Positions 32,615 to 41,917 of a stretch of 64,000 nt of DNA are shown here, piece by piece. Both the position numbers and the translations under genes were made by a program. The DNA comes from Pseudomonas batumici. Lineage in GTDB: Bacteria > Pseudomonadota > Gammaproteobacteria > Pseudomonadales > Pseudomonadaceae. Each line of letters begins with the position of its first letter. Position 1 is the first letter of the stretch. The stretch is from contig NZ_JXDG01000058.1 of assembly GCF_000820515.1 (NCBI RefSeq), positions 1 to 64,000 on the forward strand, given 5' to 3'. The notes under the pieces were generated by a model. It ran no database searches and was not told the DNA's origin. It saw only the letters and a program-made list of their open reading frames with translations.

Positions 32615-34231
32615 ATGGACACCAGAAAACGTTATGACGGGGCACTTTCCCCCCTGCGTGACCTACCTGAAAGATCGCTCTGGCTGCTGGTCTTGTTACT
32701 GGCCGTCTATGTCCGGTTTTACGCTATTCAAAGTCCCTATTTCTGGACCGATGAAGCCTTTTCGGCCCTGATGAGCCTCCAATCCCCTGAACGGATATGG
32801 TTTCACGCAGGACACGACGTCCATCCACCGCTCTATTTCCTGCTGCTGCATGCCTGGATCGCCGTTTGCGGGGATGGGGTATTTTCGCTGAGGGCAATGA
32901 GTGCCCTGGCCGGGGTGCTGACCACGCTGCTGGGCATGTGGTTGATGCGTTTGCTTGATACACCGCGAACGGCCGTATTGACCGGACTGCTGCTCGCCTT
33001 GTTTCCGATTGCTGTGCGTTACAGCCAGGAAGCCCGGATGTATACGCTGGAAAGCGCCTGGCTTCTGGGAGCGACCATCGCCCTGGTCTACTGGGTGAGA
33101 AGTGCCCGTGATCGGTACCTGGTTGCCTACGTGCTGCTCATGACGGCAGCGCTCTATACCCATTACTTCGCCATCTTCTGCCTGCTCTCTCACTGGGCGT
33201 ACCTGTCTATTCTGGCCCTCCAGAAAGCCCCTGCCACGCGCCATTTTTTCCGTTCGCCGTGGTGGCTGGCCAATATAGCCATTGCCCTTTTGTATGTGCC
33301 CTGGCTGATCAGCCTGGTTGACGAACTGTTTTTCAATTTTGCCGCGTTCAAAAGTGGCGGCGATATCCTGTGGGTGCCGAAGCCGACGGCTTACACCTTG
33401 CCCTCTTCCATCTGGAGGTTTTTCTCAATCAGGGACCGGCGTGATTTCTTCACCCTGGGTTATCTGCTTTTTCCACTGTTCATCACCGCCTTGGCAATAG
33501 TGGGAGCCTTCCAGCTGAGGCATCGTTTCAAATTCGGTGTTTTACTTTCACTCCATACTTTCCTGCCGATACTGGCGGTTTTTCTGCTCTCCTTTCTATT
33601 TCCCGTCTTTGTCGAGCGTTACGTGGCTTTTGCGGCCCTGGGCCTACCGATGTTACTGGCCGTGGCCATCAGCAGGCTGGTGGATCGGGCTCCCGTCCCC
33701 GCCTTGAGCGCAATCCTGCTAATCGTCAGTGTTCAACTGATGGGGCTGCATACCCTTTATGCGCAACAAGACGATCTGGATGACCCACGCAATGAGCGGG
33801 CCAACCCCATTGATGACATCGTCGCCTATATAGACGAGCGCTTTCTGGATGGCGACAGCATCATCGTGGATGGCGGATACCAATACCTGAGCGTTGCCTA
33901 TTACAACCGCGCGGGCGCCACGCCACTGCTGTATGACCCACCCTGGAAGGGGCAAGACTACCGACCTAATGGCTATGGGGCTTCCACACTTATTTACGCA
34001 GACAGGGAGAAGGTGTTTTTCGAGGACTTTGAGCATTTGCCACCGGGTCTGAAAAAACGCGTGTGGTGGGTGACCCCCATTCACTCGAAGAATGAAAAGC
34101 GCAGATTTCCCAATGCCTGGCAATGCCAGTTTGCGAAGCACGCAGGCAGCATGGAACTCCGGCTCTATGTCATCCACACCCCGGAAAACGGTAACCGGCG
34201 GACCCACGCAGAAAATTGTGACATTCAGTAA
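32615..34231 (+). CDS. Glycosyltransferase family 39 membrane protein
   Basis: About 538-residue polytopic membrane protein related to ArnT/PMT (GT39/GT83-like) enzymes that take sugars from polyprenyl-phosphate donors. The first periplasmic loop has the expected acidic motif (FWTDEAFSALM near residue 45) followed by HDVHPPLYFLLLH, and SQEARMYTL, typical of this group. A C-terminal soluble domain of about 150 residues follows the last span. ATG 32615 has AGGAAAG just upstream. The acceptor (lipid A, O-antigen or protein) is unknown. It faces the gtr cassette and may share its envelope role. Confidence 0.82.
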   Translation: MDTRKRYDGALSPLRDLPERSLWLLVLLLAVYVRFYAIQSPYFWTDEAFSALMSLQSPERIWFHAGHDVHPPLYFLLLHAWIAVCGDGVFSLRAMSALAGVLTTLLGMWLMRLLDTPRTAVLTGLLLALFPIAVRYSQEARMYTLESAWLLGATIALVYWVRSARDRYLVAYVLLMTAALYTHYFAIFCLLSHWAYLSILALQKAPATRHFFRSPWWLANIAIALLYVPWLISLVDELFFNFAAFKSGGDILWVPKPTAYTLPSSIWRFFSIRDRRDFFTLGYLLFPLFITALAIVGAFQLRHRFKFGVLLSLHTFLPILAVFLLSFLFPVFVERYVAFAALGLPMLLAVAISRLVDRAPVPALSAILLIVSVQLMGLHTLYAQQDDLDDPRNERANPIDDIVAYIDERFLDGDSIIVDGGYQYLSVAYYNRAGATPLLYDPPWKGQDYRPNGYGASTLIYADREKVFFEDFEHLPPGLKKRVWWVTPIHSKNEKRRFPNAWQCQFAKHAGSMELRLYVIHTPENGNRRTHAENCDIQ

Positions 34232-34346
34232 TACCCCAATTTTGCAATTCCCCCCGATTCCCGCCAACCTGCACGCCGCCGCGGTGCGGTGTGCAATTTC
34301 TTACAGACACAACACGCCTATTCAACATTCGCCCAAGAGTTTTCCC

Positions 34347-35474
34347 GTGATCTCCAACGGACGCGACCCTCGCATCGACTTCTTCCGCGGGTTGGCGCTG
34401 ATCTTCATTTTCTGGGATCACGTGCCGCAGAACCCTCTCGCCCATCTCACCGTACGTAATGTCGGCTTCAGCGACGCGGCGGAGATCTTCGTCTTTCTCG
34501 CTGGCTTCGCCGCGCTACTGGCCTACGGCAAGATCGCCCGCCGCGACGGCTATCTGGTGGCCTGCGTGCGTATCCTGCGCCGGGCCTGGGTGCTCTATGT
34601 GGTGCATATCTTCCTGCTGGCCCTGCTGATGGGCATCGTGTTCTTCGCCAACAGCCAGGTGGAAACCCGTGACCTGGTGCAGGAAATGGGTTTGCAGTAT
34701 TTCCTCACCCATCCGCAGCAGGCGCTGGTGGACGAACTGCTGCTGCGCTTCAAGCCCAACCTGATGGACCCGCTGCCGCTGTATATCCTGCTACTGCTCG
34801 GCTTGCCGCTGATACTGCCGATGCTGCTGCACAAGGCCGAATACGTGGTGGGGCTGTCGGTGCTGCTGTACCTGCTGGCGCCCTGGTTCCAGTGGAACCT
34901 GGCCGCCCAGGAGGGCGGCGTGTGGTTCTTCAATCCCATGGCCTGGCAATTGCTGTTCGTGCTCGGCGGCGCGGCGGCGATCCATGGACAGCGGGAAAGC
35001 CGCCCGGAGACCCGGGCACTGTCGCGACAGCCGCTGTTCGTGACCTGCGTGGTCTACCTGTTGCTCTGTGCGGTGATCGCCCTGTCGTGGAAATGGCCAG
35101 CGCTGCATGACGCCTTCATGCCCAAGCTGTTGGGCGAGTGGCTCTACCCGATCAGCAAGACCAACCTGTCGCCGGCGCGCCTGCTGCATTTCCTGGCCAT
35201 GGCCTATGTGGTCGCGAAGCTGTTGCCCAACGGTATCTGGCTGGATCACTGGCTGGCCCGGCAGAGTCGCCGGATGGGCCGCTACTCACTGGAAGTGTTC
35301 TGCTTCGGCGTGCTGCTGGCGCCGTTGGCGGACATGCTCAATGCCCAAGCCGGGGATGCTTGGCCGGTGCAGGTGTCCAGTGCACTGCTGGGGGTGGCGT
35401 TGATGGCTGCGCTGGCGGGCTGGCTGGACCTCAACAAGCGATTGGGCCGGCCCGCGCAAGTGGTCGCCGCCTGA
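34347..35474 (+). CDS. OpgC-type acyltransferase (periplasmic glucan/envelope modification)
   Basis: About 375 residues, with roughly ten transmembrane spans. The N-terminal RDPRIDFFRGLALIFIFWDH and the following DAAEIFVFLAGF segment match OpgC proteins, which succinylate osmoregulated periplasmic glucans in enterobacteria. The GTG start at 34347 has AAGAG upstream and gives the family N-terminus; the frame is open upstream into the GT39 gene without membrane features. The modified substrate in pseudomonads is not certain. A CTGTCA-N4-TGACAG dyad lies 32 bases after the stop. Confidence 0.82.
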   Translation: MISNGRDPRIDFFRGLALIFIFWDHVPQNPLAHLTVRNVGFSDAAEIFVFLAGFAALLAYGKIARRDGYLVACVRILRRAWVLYVVHIFLLALLMGIVFFANSQVETRDLVQEMGLQYFLTHPQQALVDELLLRFKPNLMDPLPLYILLLLGLPLILPMLLHKAEYVVGLSVLLYLLAPWFQWNLAAQEGGVWFFNPMAWQLLFVLGGAAAIHGQRESRPETRALSRQPLFVTCVVYLLLCAVIALSWKWPALHDAFMPKLLGEWLYPISKTNLSPARLLHFLAMAYVVAKLLPNGIWLDHWLARQSRRMGRYSLEVFCFGVLLAPLADMLNAQAGDAWPVQVSSALLGVALMAALAGWLDLNKRLGRPAQVVAA

Positions 35475-35505
35475 CAGGGCCGACGCCGCGAACCACTCGT
35501 CGGGA

Positions 35506-35521
35506 CTGTCAATACTGACAG
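35506..35521. promoter_or_regulatory. CTGTCA-N4-TGACAG dyad
   Basis: CTGTCAATACTGACAG, a perfect 6-bp dyad with a 4-base spacer, lies 108 bases before the VirJ-like start. The same dyad lies at similar distances (112-121 bases) before two Pr6Pr genes and gtrA. Confidence 0.5.
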
Positions 35522-35629
35522 CTACCGCGAGCTGACCATCGGTGCTGGAATCAGTCATGCCTGCCCCAAGGCCTACCTTGGCTGATGTGCCGTAACGATG
35601 TAGCCAACTGCCAACAGTTGAGCGCATCC

Positions 35630-36421
35630 ATGCACGGACTCCCTGGAAAATTGCGGTGGTTACTGTACCTCTTTCCGCTCCTCGGAATGCTCGTGCTCCA
35701 GCCCTGGAGCACGAGTTCGCTGGAACAGTCGCTGACGGTCATGAACAGTTCCCAGGCCGAATGCCGGGATAGCTTCGCAATTTTCTATTCGGGAGACGCG
35801 GGGTGGGGGTTCGTTGAACAACAATTGAGCCAACCCCTCAACGAGCACGGCATCGCGGTGCTGGGCATTGATACCAAGGCTTACTTCTGGAATGGACGCT
35901 CGCCGGAGTCGGCGGTCAACGACCTGAGCCAGCTCATAACCCACTACCGCGAACACTGGCACAAGTCCCATGTCTGGCTGATCGGCTACTCCTTTGGCGC
36001 CAATGTATTGCCTTCGCTCATCGAACGGCTGCCCGCCGAAGAGCGCAGCCACGTGCTGGCGCTGACCTTGCTGGGGCCGACCCAGGATATTTTCTTCGAG
36101 GTCGAACTGGAAAACTACATGCGCCAGAGCTGGCTGCGGACCCAGGCCAAGCGACTGCGCAACGCGGTCCTGCCGGTCAGGCATTACGATGCCCTGCCCC
36201 CCCTGAACAACCTCCGGCAACAGCTACCCATTGCCTGTTACTTCGGAACATCCCCCTCAATACGTGAAGCCGACAGAAGCCTGTGCGAAACCGCACGATT
36301 ACCTTCCTGGATAAAGGCCACAGCCTATCCGGGGGGTCATAACTTTGGCGATGTCTTTCAGCCGGTGGCCGCTCAGATGCTACGCGACGTTACGTCGACC
36401 ACGAACCTATGCCATGGATAA
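35630..36421 (+). CDS. AcvB/VirJ-type serine hydrolase
   Basis: About 263 residues with an N-terminal membrane anchor or signal (WLLYLFPLLGMLVL). The VirJ-like pattern is clear: FAIFYSGDAGWGFVEQQL, VLGIDTKAYFWNGRSPE, then the nucleophile motif LIGYSFGANVLP near residue 122 and a C-terminal GGHNFG His. AcvB/VirJ proteins hydrolyse lysyl-phosphatidylglycerol in the periplasm. No mprF-like synthase is in the window. ATG 35630 is used because it begins the signal segment; ATG 35585 adds 15 polar residues. Followed by a PBP-like gene. Confidence 0.78.
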   Translation: MHGLPGKLRWLLYLFPLLGMLVLQPWSTSSLEQSLTVMNSSQAECRDSFAIFYSGDAGWGFVEQQLSQPLNEHGIAVLGIDTKAYFWNGRSPESAVNDLSQLITHYREHWHKSHVWLIGYSFGANVLPSLIERLPAEERSHVLALTLLGPTQDIFFEVELENYMRQSWLRTQAKRLRNAVLPVRHYDALPPLNNLRQQLPIACYFGTSPSIREADRSLCETARLPSWIKATAYPGGHNFGDVFQPVAAQMLRDVTSTTNLCHG

Positions 36422-36522
36422 CCCCCCCTGATCATCGCCAGGAAAACCTGACTTGCTTCACATATTTTTCACCGCTCCCAAGCAGCGTCTAAGCTTCAGG
36501 CAAGTGCGATCAATCTGCGTGA

Positions 36523-39500
36523 ATGGATGAATCGACTATGGGCGCTTTGTGGCAATCCGATTCGAGCAACACTGTGGCGCCAGCCAACAGGGAGGATGAA
36601 GCGCCTTTACCGAAAAAACCCCGTAAGCGCAGGCTGTGGTGGCGACTGTTATGCCTGGTGCTGCTGATTGCCCTGGTTTTGCTGGGGGTTGCCGCCTCGC
36701 GGGAAATGCGCAGTTCGAAAATCCAGGCCCGCGAGTTCAGCCGTATCGCCGCGGACCTCGGTTACTCACTGGAATCCGGCCCCAGCGACTCGATGTTCTA
36801 TCCCGGTGCCGGGCCTTTCGACAAGCGCCTGGGCTACAGCTCACTTGGCGAATTCCAACAGCGCCTGCTGAAACGCCATTACCTGATCGAGGCCCAGGCC
36901 CGCTTCTCCCCGGCCCTTCTGGACTACAGCCAGGCAGGCTTCTTCGTGCCGTACAAGGAGAAAATCCAGGCGGGGCTGTCGATCACCGATTGCCGAGGCG
37001 GTGATGTCTACCACTACGACTACCCGCAACAACTCTATGCCAGCTTCGACGCCATCCCCCCCTTGGTGGTCAACAGCCTGCTGTTCATCGAGAACCGTGA
37101 CCTGCTCGACCCGAAACAACCCGAGGCCAACCCCGCCGTGGACTGGCCACGCTTCGGCAAGGCAATTGTGTCGCAGATTACCAAGGTGCTGCACATGGGC
37201 GGCCAGACCGCCGGCGGCAGTACCCTGGCGACCCAGTTGGAGAAATACCGGCACTCGCCGGACGGCCTGACCCTCTCCGGCGGCGAAAAGATCCGGCAGA
37301 TGATCTCCGCCAGCGTGCGCGCCTATCAGGGCGGCCCGCAAACCCTGGAAGCGCGCAAGGATGTGGTGCGCGACTACCTCAACAGCGTGCCGTTGTCCGC
37401 CGTACCCGGGCATGGCGAGGTCCATGGCATGGCCGAAGGCTTGCGGGTCTGGTACGGCGCGGACTTCGCCAAGGTCAACGCCCGCTTGAACAGCACCGCC
37501 AGCGACACCCGGAGCGTTGCCGAACGGGGCCTGGCCCTGCGTGAAGTGCTGTCGCTGATGATTGCCCAGCGCCGGCCCTCCCACTACCTGGCCCGGGGCC
37601 GCGACGAACTGGCCGAACTGACCGACAGCCATATCCGCCTGCTGGCCCAGAACGGCGTGATCGACGCCCCGCTGGCCGCCGCCGCCCTGGCCAGCAAGGT
37701 GAGCTACCGCGACTGGCAGCAGGAGCCGACCATCCAACCGGTGGAGTCGAACAAGGGCATCAGCGTGGCCCGCAGCCGCCTGTCGGCCATGCTCGACCGC
37801 CCGCTCTACGACCTCGACCGCCTCGACCTCTCGGCCACCAGCACCTTGCAGTCGGCGTTGCAAAGCGAGGCCAGCGACTACCTCAAGCGCCTGGCCGACC
37901 CCGAGGTCGCCAAATCCCTGGGCCTGTTCGGCGAACACCTGCTGACCCCCACCAGCACGCAACAGGTGCGCTACAGCTTTACCCTCTTCGAACTCACCCC
38001 CGACAGCGCGCGGGTACGGGTGCAGACCGACAGCACCGACCAACCCTTCGACATCAACGAAGGCAGCAAGCTCGAACTGGGCTCCACCGCCAAACTGCGG
38101 GTGCTGACCAGCTACCTGCAGATCATCGCCGAACTGCACGACCGTTATGGCAACCAGCCATCCGCCGAACTGAAGAAAGTGGCCAATGACGCCCAGGACC
38201 CGATCACCCGCTGGGCGCTGGAATACCTGGCGCAGAACAACGACCGCTCCCTGCCGAAAATGCTCGATGAGGCCCTCAGCCGGAAATACTCGGCCAACCC
38301 CGGCGAAAGCTTCTTCACCGGCGGTGGCCTGCACCACTTCCACAACTTCCGCAAGGAAGACAACGGCCGCAGCCCGACCTTGCGCGAGGCCCTGCGCGAG
38401 TCGATCAACCTGCCGTTTATCCGCCTGCTGCGCGACCTGGTGCGCTACAGCACCTACCACGGGCCGAACAACAGCGCCGAATTGCTCAAGGACGATAGCG
38501 AACCCCGCCGCCAGGAATACCTGGCCCGCTTCGCCGACCGCGAGGGCACGGCCTTCATGCTGCGCTTCTGGAAGAAGTACCAGAACAAGACTTCCCAGGA
38601 ACGCCTGGACACCTTCCTCGACGGCATGCACCCGACGCCGATTCGCCTGGCCGCCGTGCATCGCTACCTGCTGCCGAATGCCCCGCAGGCGGCCTTCAAC
38701 ACCTTCGTGCGGGCCCACCTGAAAACCGAGAAAGTCACCGACGAACGCCTGGCCAAGCTGTACAAGACCTATGGCCCGGGCGCTTTCGACCTGCCGGACC
38801 AGGGTTTTATCGCCAAGGTCCACCCGCTGGACCTGTGGCTGCTGGGTTACCTGCTGGACAACCCCCAGGCACACTTCAGCCAGGTGGTGGCCGCCAGCCA
38901 GTTCGAGCGCCAGGAAGTCTACGGCTGGCTGTTCAAGAGCAAGCACAAGGGCGCCCGCGACAGCCGGATCCGGGTGATGATGGAGATCGAAGCCTTCCTC
39001 GATATCCATCAGCGCTGGCAACAGGTCGGCTACCCCTTCGATCACCTGGTGCCGTCGCTGGCGACCGCCATCGGCAGCTCCGGCGACCGGCCGGCCGCGC
39101 TGGCCGAACTGGTGGGGATCATCCTCAACGACGGCGTGCGCCTGCCGACACTGCGCATCGACAGCCTGCACTTCGCCGCCGATACGCCTTATGAAATCCG
39201 CCTGGTCAACGACCCGGACAAAGGCAAGCGGGTGATGCCATCGGAGGTCGCCACGGCCCTGCGCGACGCCTTGTCACAAGTGGTGGATGCGGGCACCGCG
39301 CGGCGGGTCTCCGGCAGTTTCAAACAGCCGGACGGCACACCGCTGGCCATGGGTGGGAAAACCGGCACCGGCGACAACCGCATCGAAGCCATCGGTTCCG
39401 GTGGGCGGGTGTTGAGTTCGAAGTCGATCAACCGTACGGCGACCTTCGTGTTCTACATCGGCGCCCATCACTTCGGCACCCTGACCGCGTTCGTGCCGGG

Positions 39501-39639
39501 CCGCTCGGCCGAGTCGTTCAAATTCACCTCGGCCCTGCCGGTCCAGGTGCTCAAGGGCATGGCGCCGATCCTGACGCCCTACCTGCAACCGGGCAGCAGC
39601 ACCTTGTGCAACGCGCAGAAGGTCGCGCAAACACACTGA
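36523..39639 (+). CDS. Class A penicillin-binding-protein-like transglycosylase/transpeptidase
   Basis: 1038 residues: cytoplasmic basic N-terminus (KKPRKRRLWWRL), one transmembrane segment at about 42-60, GT51 glycosyltransferase at about 170-340 (LLFIENRDLLD, GGSTLATQLEKYRHS), and a transpeptidase-like region with SXXK (GSTAK near 525), SIN (ESINLPFIRLL near 628) and KTG (MGGKTGTGD near 947). The GT51 catalytic EDRxF appears as ENRDL, keeping the Glu. It is larger than PBP1a/1b and is a paralogue rather than the main enzyme. ATG 36538 is an alternative start. It converges on an NlpC/P60 gene. Confidence 0.85.
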   Translation: MDESTMGALWQSDSSNTVAPANREDEAPLPKKPRKRRLWWRLLCLVLLIALVLLGVAASREMRSSKIQAREFSRIAADLGYSLESGPSDSMFYPGAGPFDKRLGYSSLGEFQQRLLKRHYLIEAQARFSPALLDYSQAGFFVPYKEKIQAGLSITDCRGGDVYHYDYPQQLYASFDAIPPLVVNSLLFIENRDLLDPKQPEANPAVDWPRFGKAIVSQITKVLHMGGQTAGGSTLATQLEKYRHSPDGLTLSGGEKIRQMISASVRAYQGGPQTLEARKDVVRDYLNSVPLSAVPGHGEVHGMAEGLRVWYGADFAKVNARLNSTASDTRSVAERGLALREVLSLMIAQRRPSHYLARGRDELAELTDSHIRLLAQNGVIDAPLAAAALASKVSYRDWQQEPTIQPVESNKGISVARSRLSAMLDRPLYDLDRLDLSATSTLQSALQSEASDYLKRLADPEVAKSLGLFGEHLLTPTSTQQVRYSFTLFELTPDSARVRVQTDSTDQPFDINEGSKLELGSTAKLRVLTSYLQIIAELHDRYGNQPSAELKKVANDAQDPITRWALEYLAQNNDRSLPKMLDEALSRKYSANPGESFFTGGGLHHFHNFRKEDNGRSPTLREALRESINLPFIRLLRDLVRYSTYHGPNNSAELLKDDSEPRRQEYLARFADREGTAFMLRFWKKYQNKTSQERLDTFLDGMHPTPIRLAAVHRYLLPNAPQAAFNTFVRAHLKTEKVTDERLAKLYKTYGPGAFDLPDQGFIAKVHPLDLWLLGYLLDNPQAHFSQVVAASQFERQEVYGWLFKSKHKGARDSRIRVMMEIEAFLDIHQRWQQVGYPFDHLVPSLATAIGSSGDRPAALAELVGIILNDGVRLPTLRIDSLHFAADTPYEIRLVNDPDKGKRVMPSEVATALRDALSQVVDAGTARRVSGSFKQPDGTPLAMGGKTGTGDNRIEAIGSGGRVLSSKSINRTATFVFYIGAHHFGTLTAFVPGRSAESFKFTSALPVQVLKGMAPILTPYLQPGSSTLCNAQKVAQTH

Positions 39640-39664
39640 TGGCGCGAGCCACGCCTCAGTGTGT
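39631..39664. terminator. Convergent hairpin spanning two stop codons
   Basis: ACACACTGA (39631-39639) pairs perfectly with TCAGTGTGT (39656-39664). The stem contains the stop codons of both convergent genes. Neither side has a T-run, so it may be an RNA 3' cap rather than a classical terminator. Confidence 0.45.
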
Positions 39665-40216
39665 GCTGTGAAAGCGCTTGGCGAGGGTGTAGCTCTTTTT
39701 CCAGTAGCTGTTGCTGAGGGAATCGATGCGCACCGTCTTGCCGCTACGGGGCGAGTGAATGAATTTGCCCCCGCCGATATAGAGCCCGACATGGTTGACG
39801 GTGCTCTGGCCATTGCGCCGGAAGAACACCGCATCGCCCGGCTTGAGGTGGTTCCGCTCGATGGTCCTGGCGTTGGAACGACGCATGGCGACGGTGGTAC
39901 GCGGCAACTTGATATTGGCCTCCTGCTGAAACAGGTAGACCAGCAAGCCACTGCAATCGAAGCCGCTGACCGACATCCCGCCCCAGCGGTAGGGTGTACC
40001 GATCAGCTCATGGGCACGGCCCACGACATTGTCGATGCGCGCTGGCGCCGCCTTGGGCTTGGGCCGCATCCTCTGGATCACCTTGGCGGGTGAGCCGGGT
40101 TTTGCCACATCGAGGGCGGCGTGGGCCGACAGGAACAGGCCCGGAGACACCCACAGCAGTGCTCCCAACAAGAAACTGGACATGATAAGTCCCGCCTTTT
40201 TGACACAAGGCGGCAT
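39656..40216 (-). CDS. NlpC/P60 (C40) peptidoglycan endopeptidase
   Basis: 186 residues with an export signal (KKAGLIMSSFLLGALLWVSPG). The papain-like catalytic residues are visible: Cys in GFDCSGLLVYLF near 98, His in VNHVGLYIG near 148 and a third polar residue in KFIHSP near 160. Such MepS-like enzymes cut D-Glu/mDAP cross-links. Convergent with a PBP-like gene, suggesting a cell-wall pair. ATG 40216 keeps a basic n-region for the signal peptide; ATG 40183 has a better GGCGGGA ribosome site and is a real alternative. Confidence 0.87.
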   Translation of the reverse strand: MPPCVKKAGLIMSSFLLGALLWVSPGLFLSAHAALDVAKPGSPAKVIQRMRPKPKAAPARIDNVVGRAHELIGTPYRWGGMSVSGFDCSGLLVYLFQQEANIKLPRTTVAMRRSNARTIERNHLKPGDAVFFRRNGQSTVNHVGLYIGGGKFIHSPRSGKTVRIDSLSNSYWKKSYTLAKRFHSTH

Positions 40217-40368
40217 GGTAAAGAGCTGTCCCGGCGCTTGATTAGAGTGCTTTTCTTCAATTCACGTAGGGAAAATCTTCAGAAATAAACAGAAAGCACA
40301 CCACAGAGCCGGCAGGTGCATGAGCCATTTGACTGGGCACCCGTTCGTCATTTTTTCTTGTCACGCAC

Positions 40369-40396
40369 TTAAGATATATCTTAAGTTATATCTTAA
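40369..40396. promoter_or_regulatory. Tandem operators for PadR/YqjI-like regulator
   Basis: TTAAGATATATCTTAA (40369-40384) is a perfect dyad, followed at once by AAGTTATATCTTAACT (to about 40397), a second related dyad. They lie 20-45 bases before the padR start in an otherwise GC-rich region, as expected for autoregulation. Confidence 0.7.
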
Positions 40397-40415
40397 CTAG
40401 ACAGGAGAAAGAGAA

Positions 40416-41006
40416 ATGAGAGAGCAACATCCCCATCTTCGTCACCACCCCCGCGAATTCGGCGATGGCCATGACGGTTTCGAACACCGCCCCGGTCGCG
40501 AACGCGGCGGACGCGGGCCACGGGTCTTCGCCCCCGGTGACTTGAAACTGTTGCTGCTGGCGCTGATTGCCGAACAGCCCTGCCACGGCTACGACCTGAT
40601 CCGCCAGATCGAAGGCATGTTCGACGGCGCCTACAGCCCGAGCCCCGGCGTGATCTACCCAACACTGACCTTCCTGGAAGAAAGCGAACTGATCCTCGGC
40701 GACGCCGCCGCCGGGAAAAAGCGCTACAGCGTGACCGACGCCGGCCGCCAGTCCCTGGTCGAGCAGGCCGTGGCCCTCGATGGCGTACGCATGCGCATCG
40801 ATGTCAGCAAGCGCTCACTGCGCGGTCATGAGCGACCGCAGGAAATCCACGAGGCGGTGCACAACCTGCGCCACGCCCTGCAACTGCACCACGGCCGCTG
40901 GAGCCCGGAAGAAATCCTTCGGGTTCGCGACCTGCTGAACAACACCGCCAAGGCCATCGTCGATGGGCCGGGTGCCACCCCGTCCGCTCAGGAGAAATCG
41001 CTATGA
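40416..41006 (+). CDS. yqjI: PadR-family metal-responsive repressor, YqjI-like
   Basis: 196 residues. An N-terminal His-rich, Gly/Arg-rich stretch (HPHLRHHPRE...GHDGFEHRPG, residues 5-30) is followed by the PadR winged helix (LLALIAEQPCHGYDLIRQIE; SPGVIYPTLTFLEES) and a C-terminal helical part. This matches E. coli YqjI, a nickel-responsive repressor that controls the ferric reductase YqjH. The gene for a YqjH-like protein overlaps it by 4 bases (ATGA), giving the same pair in one operon. The His-rich tail is the presumed metal site. Symbol by analogy. Confidence 0.8.
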   Translation: MREQHPHLRHHPREFGDGHDGFEHRPGRERGGRGPRVFAPGDLKLLLLALIAEQPCHGYDLIRQIEGMFDGAYSPSPGVIYPTLTFLEESELILGDAAAGKKRYSVTDAGRQSLVEQAVALDGVRMRIDVSKRSLRGHERPQEIHEAVHNLRHALQLHHGRWSPEEILRVRDLLNNTAKAIVDGPGATPSAQEKSL

Positions 41007-41782
41007 ATGCAGCCTATCAGGGGATTCATCGCGTCCTGCATGAAATCAAGCGGCGGCGCCTGGAGGTGTTGCGGGTCGTCGACCTCACCCCACGCATGCG
41101 CCGCATCACCGTGGGTGGGCCGGAACTGGCGGACTTTATCAGCCTGGGCACGGACGACCATGTGAAAGTGTTTTTCCCGCAGAACGCCACCGAACAGGCC
41201 GCGCTGGAAACCTGGGTGCCGGGCGCCAAGGACAATGGCCCGCTGCCCGCCATGCGTGACTACACCCCACGGCGTTATGACCTGGTAACCGGCGAACTGG
41301 ACCTCGACTTCGTCCTGCACGGCGACGGCCCCGCCTCGACCTGGGCAGCCCAGGCCGCGCCCGGTCAGTTCCTCACCATCGCCGGCCCGCGGGGCTCGAT
41401 GGTGGTGCCGGATATCTTCGACAGCTACCTGCTGATCGGCGACGAAACCGCGCTGCCGGCCATTGCCCGGCGCCTGGAAGACCTGGCGGCCAATCGGCGG
41501 GCGCGAGTGGTGATCGAGGTGGAGAACGCCGGGGAGCAGCAGACGCTGCAGAGTCCGGCACAGATCGAGGTGACCTGGGTACGGCGCGATGCGCCGGAGC
41601 AAGACCTGCTGCGCACCGTCGAACAACTGCACCTCCCCGAAGGCAACCTGTATGCCTGGGTGGCGACCGAAGCGGCCCTGTCGCGCAGGATCCGTAAAGT
41701 CTTGCTCGGCCAGCATGGCTTGAACGACGAATTCGTCAAGACGGTTGGCTACTGGAAACAGGACGACAGCGCCGAAGATTGA
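41003..41782 (+). CDS. yqjH: Siderophore-interacting protein (YqjH-like ferric reductase)
   Basis: 259-residue cytosolic flavoprotein of the SIP family that reduces ferric siderophores with NAD(P)H. The FAD-binding motif RRYDLVTGELDLDFVLHG near 92 and the following GPASTWAAQAAPGQFLTIAG are typical; the C-terminal half has the NAD(P)H domain (LLIGDETALPAIARRLE) and VWVATEAALSRRIRK-like end. Start ATG 41003 overlaps the repressor stop. Regulation by the repressor and metal is inferred from the tandem operators upstream. Confidence 0.85.
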   Translation: MNAAYQGIHRVLHEIKRRRLEVLRVVDLTPRMRRITVGGPELADFISLGTDDHVKVFFPQNATEQAALETWVPGAKDNGPLPAMRDYTPRRYDLVTGELDLDFVLHGDGPASTWAAQAAPGQFLTIAGPRGSMVVPDIFDSYLLIGDETALPAIARRLEDLAANRRARVVIEVENAGEQQTLQSPAQIEVTWVRRDAPEQDLLRTVEQLHLPEGNLYAWVATEAALSRRIRKVLLGQHGLNDEFVKTVGYWKQDDSAED

Positions 41783-41805
41783 TCCGACAACGCGGCTTTA
41801 CAAAC

Positions 41806-41890
41806 TGTAGGAGCTGGCTTGCCAGCGATGAGGCCATCAGAGGCGAGGCAAACCTCAAGGCCCTCTTCGCGAGCAAGCTCTGCTCCTACA
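41806..41890. repeat. REP-type paired inverted repeat
   Basis: TGTAGGAGCTGGCTTGCCAG (41806 on) pairs with the arm ending TGCTCCTACA at 41890. It separates the convergent yqjH-like and Pr6Pr genes. Confidence 0.8.
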
Positions 41891-41917
41891 GAACGCGTTA
41901 GCCCAGGTACCACCGCC

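Noticed and set aside
36841..39171. Long open frame on the minus strand (about 775 codons)
   Set aside because: Antisense of the PBP-like gene; no motif and no start signal.
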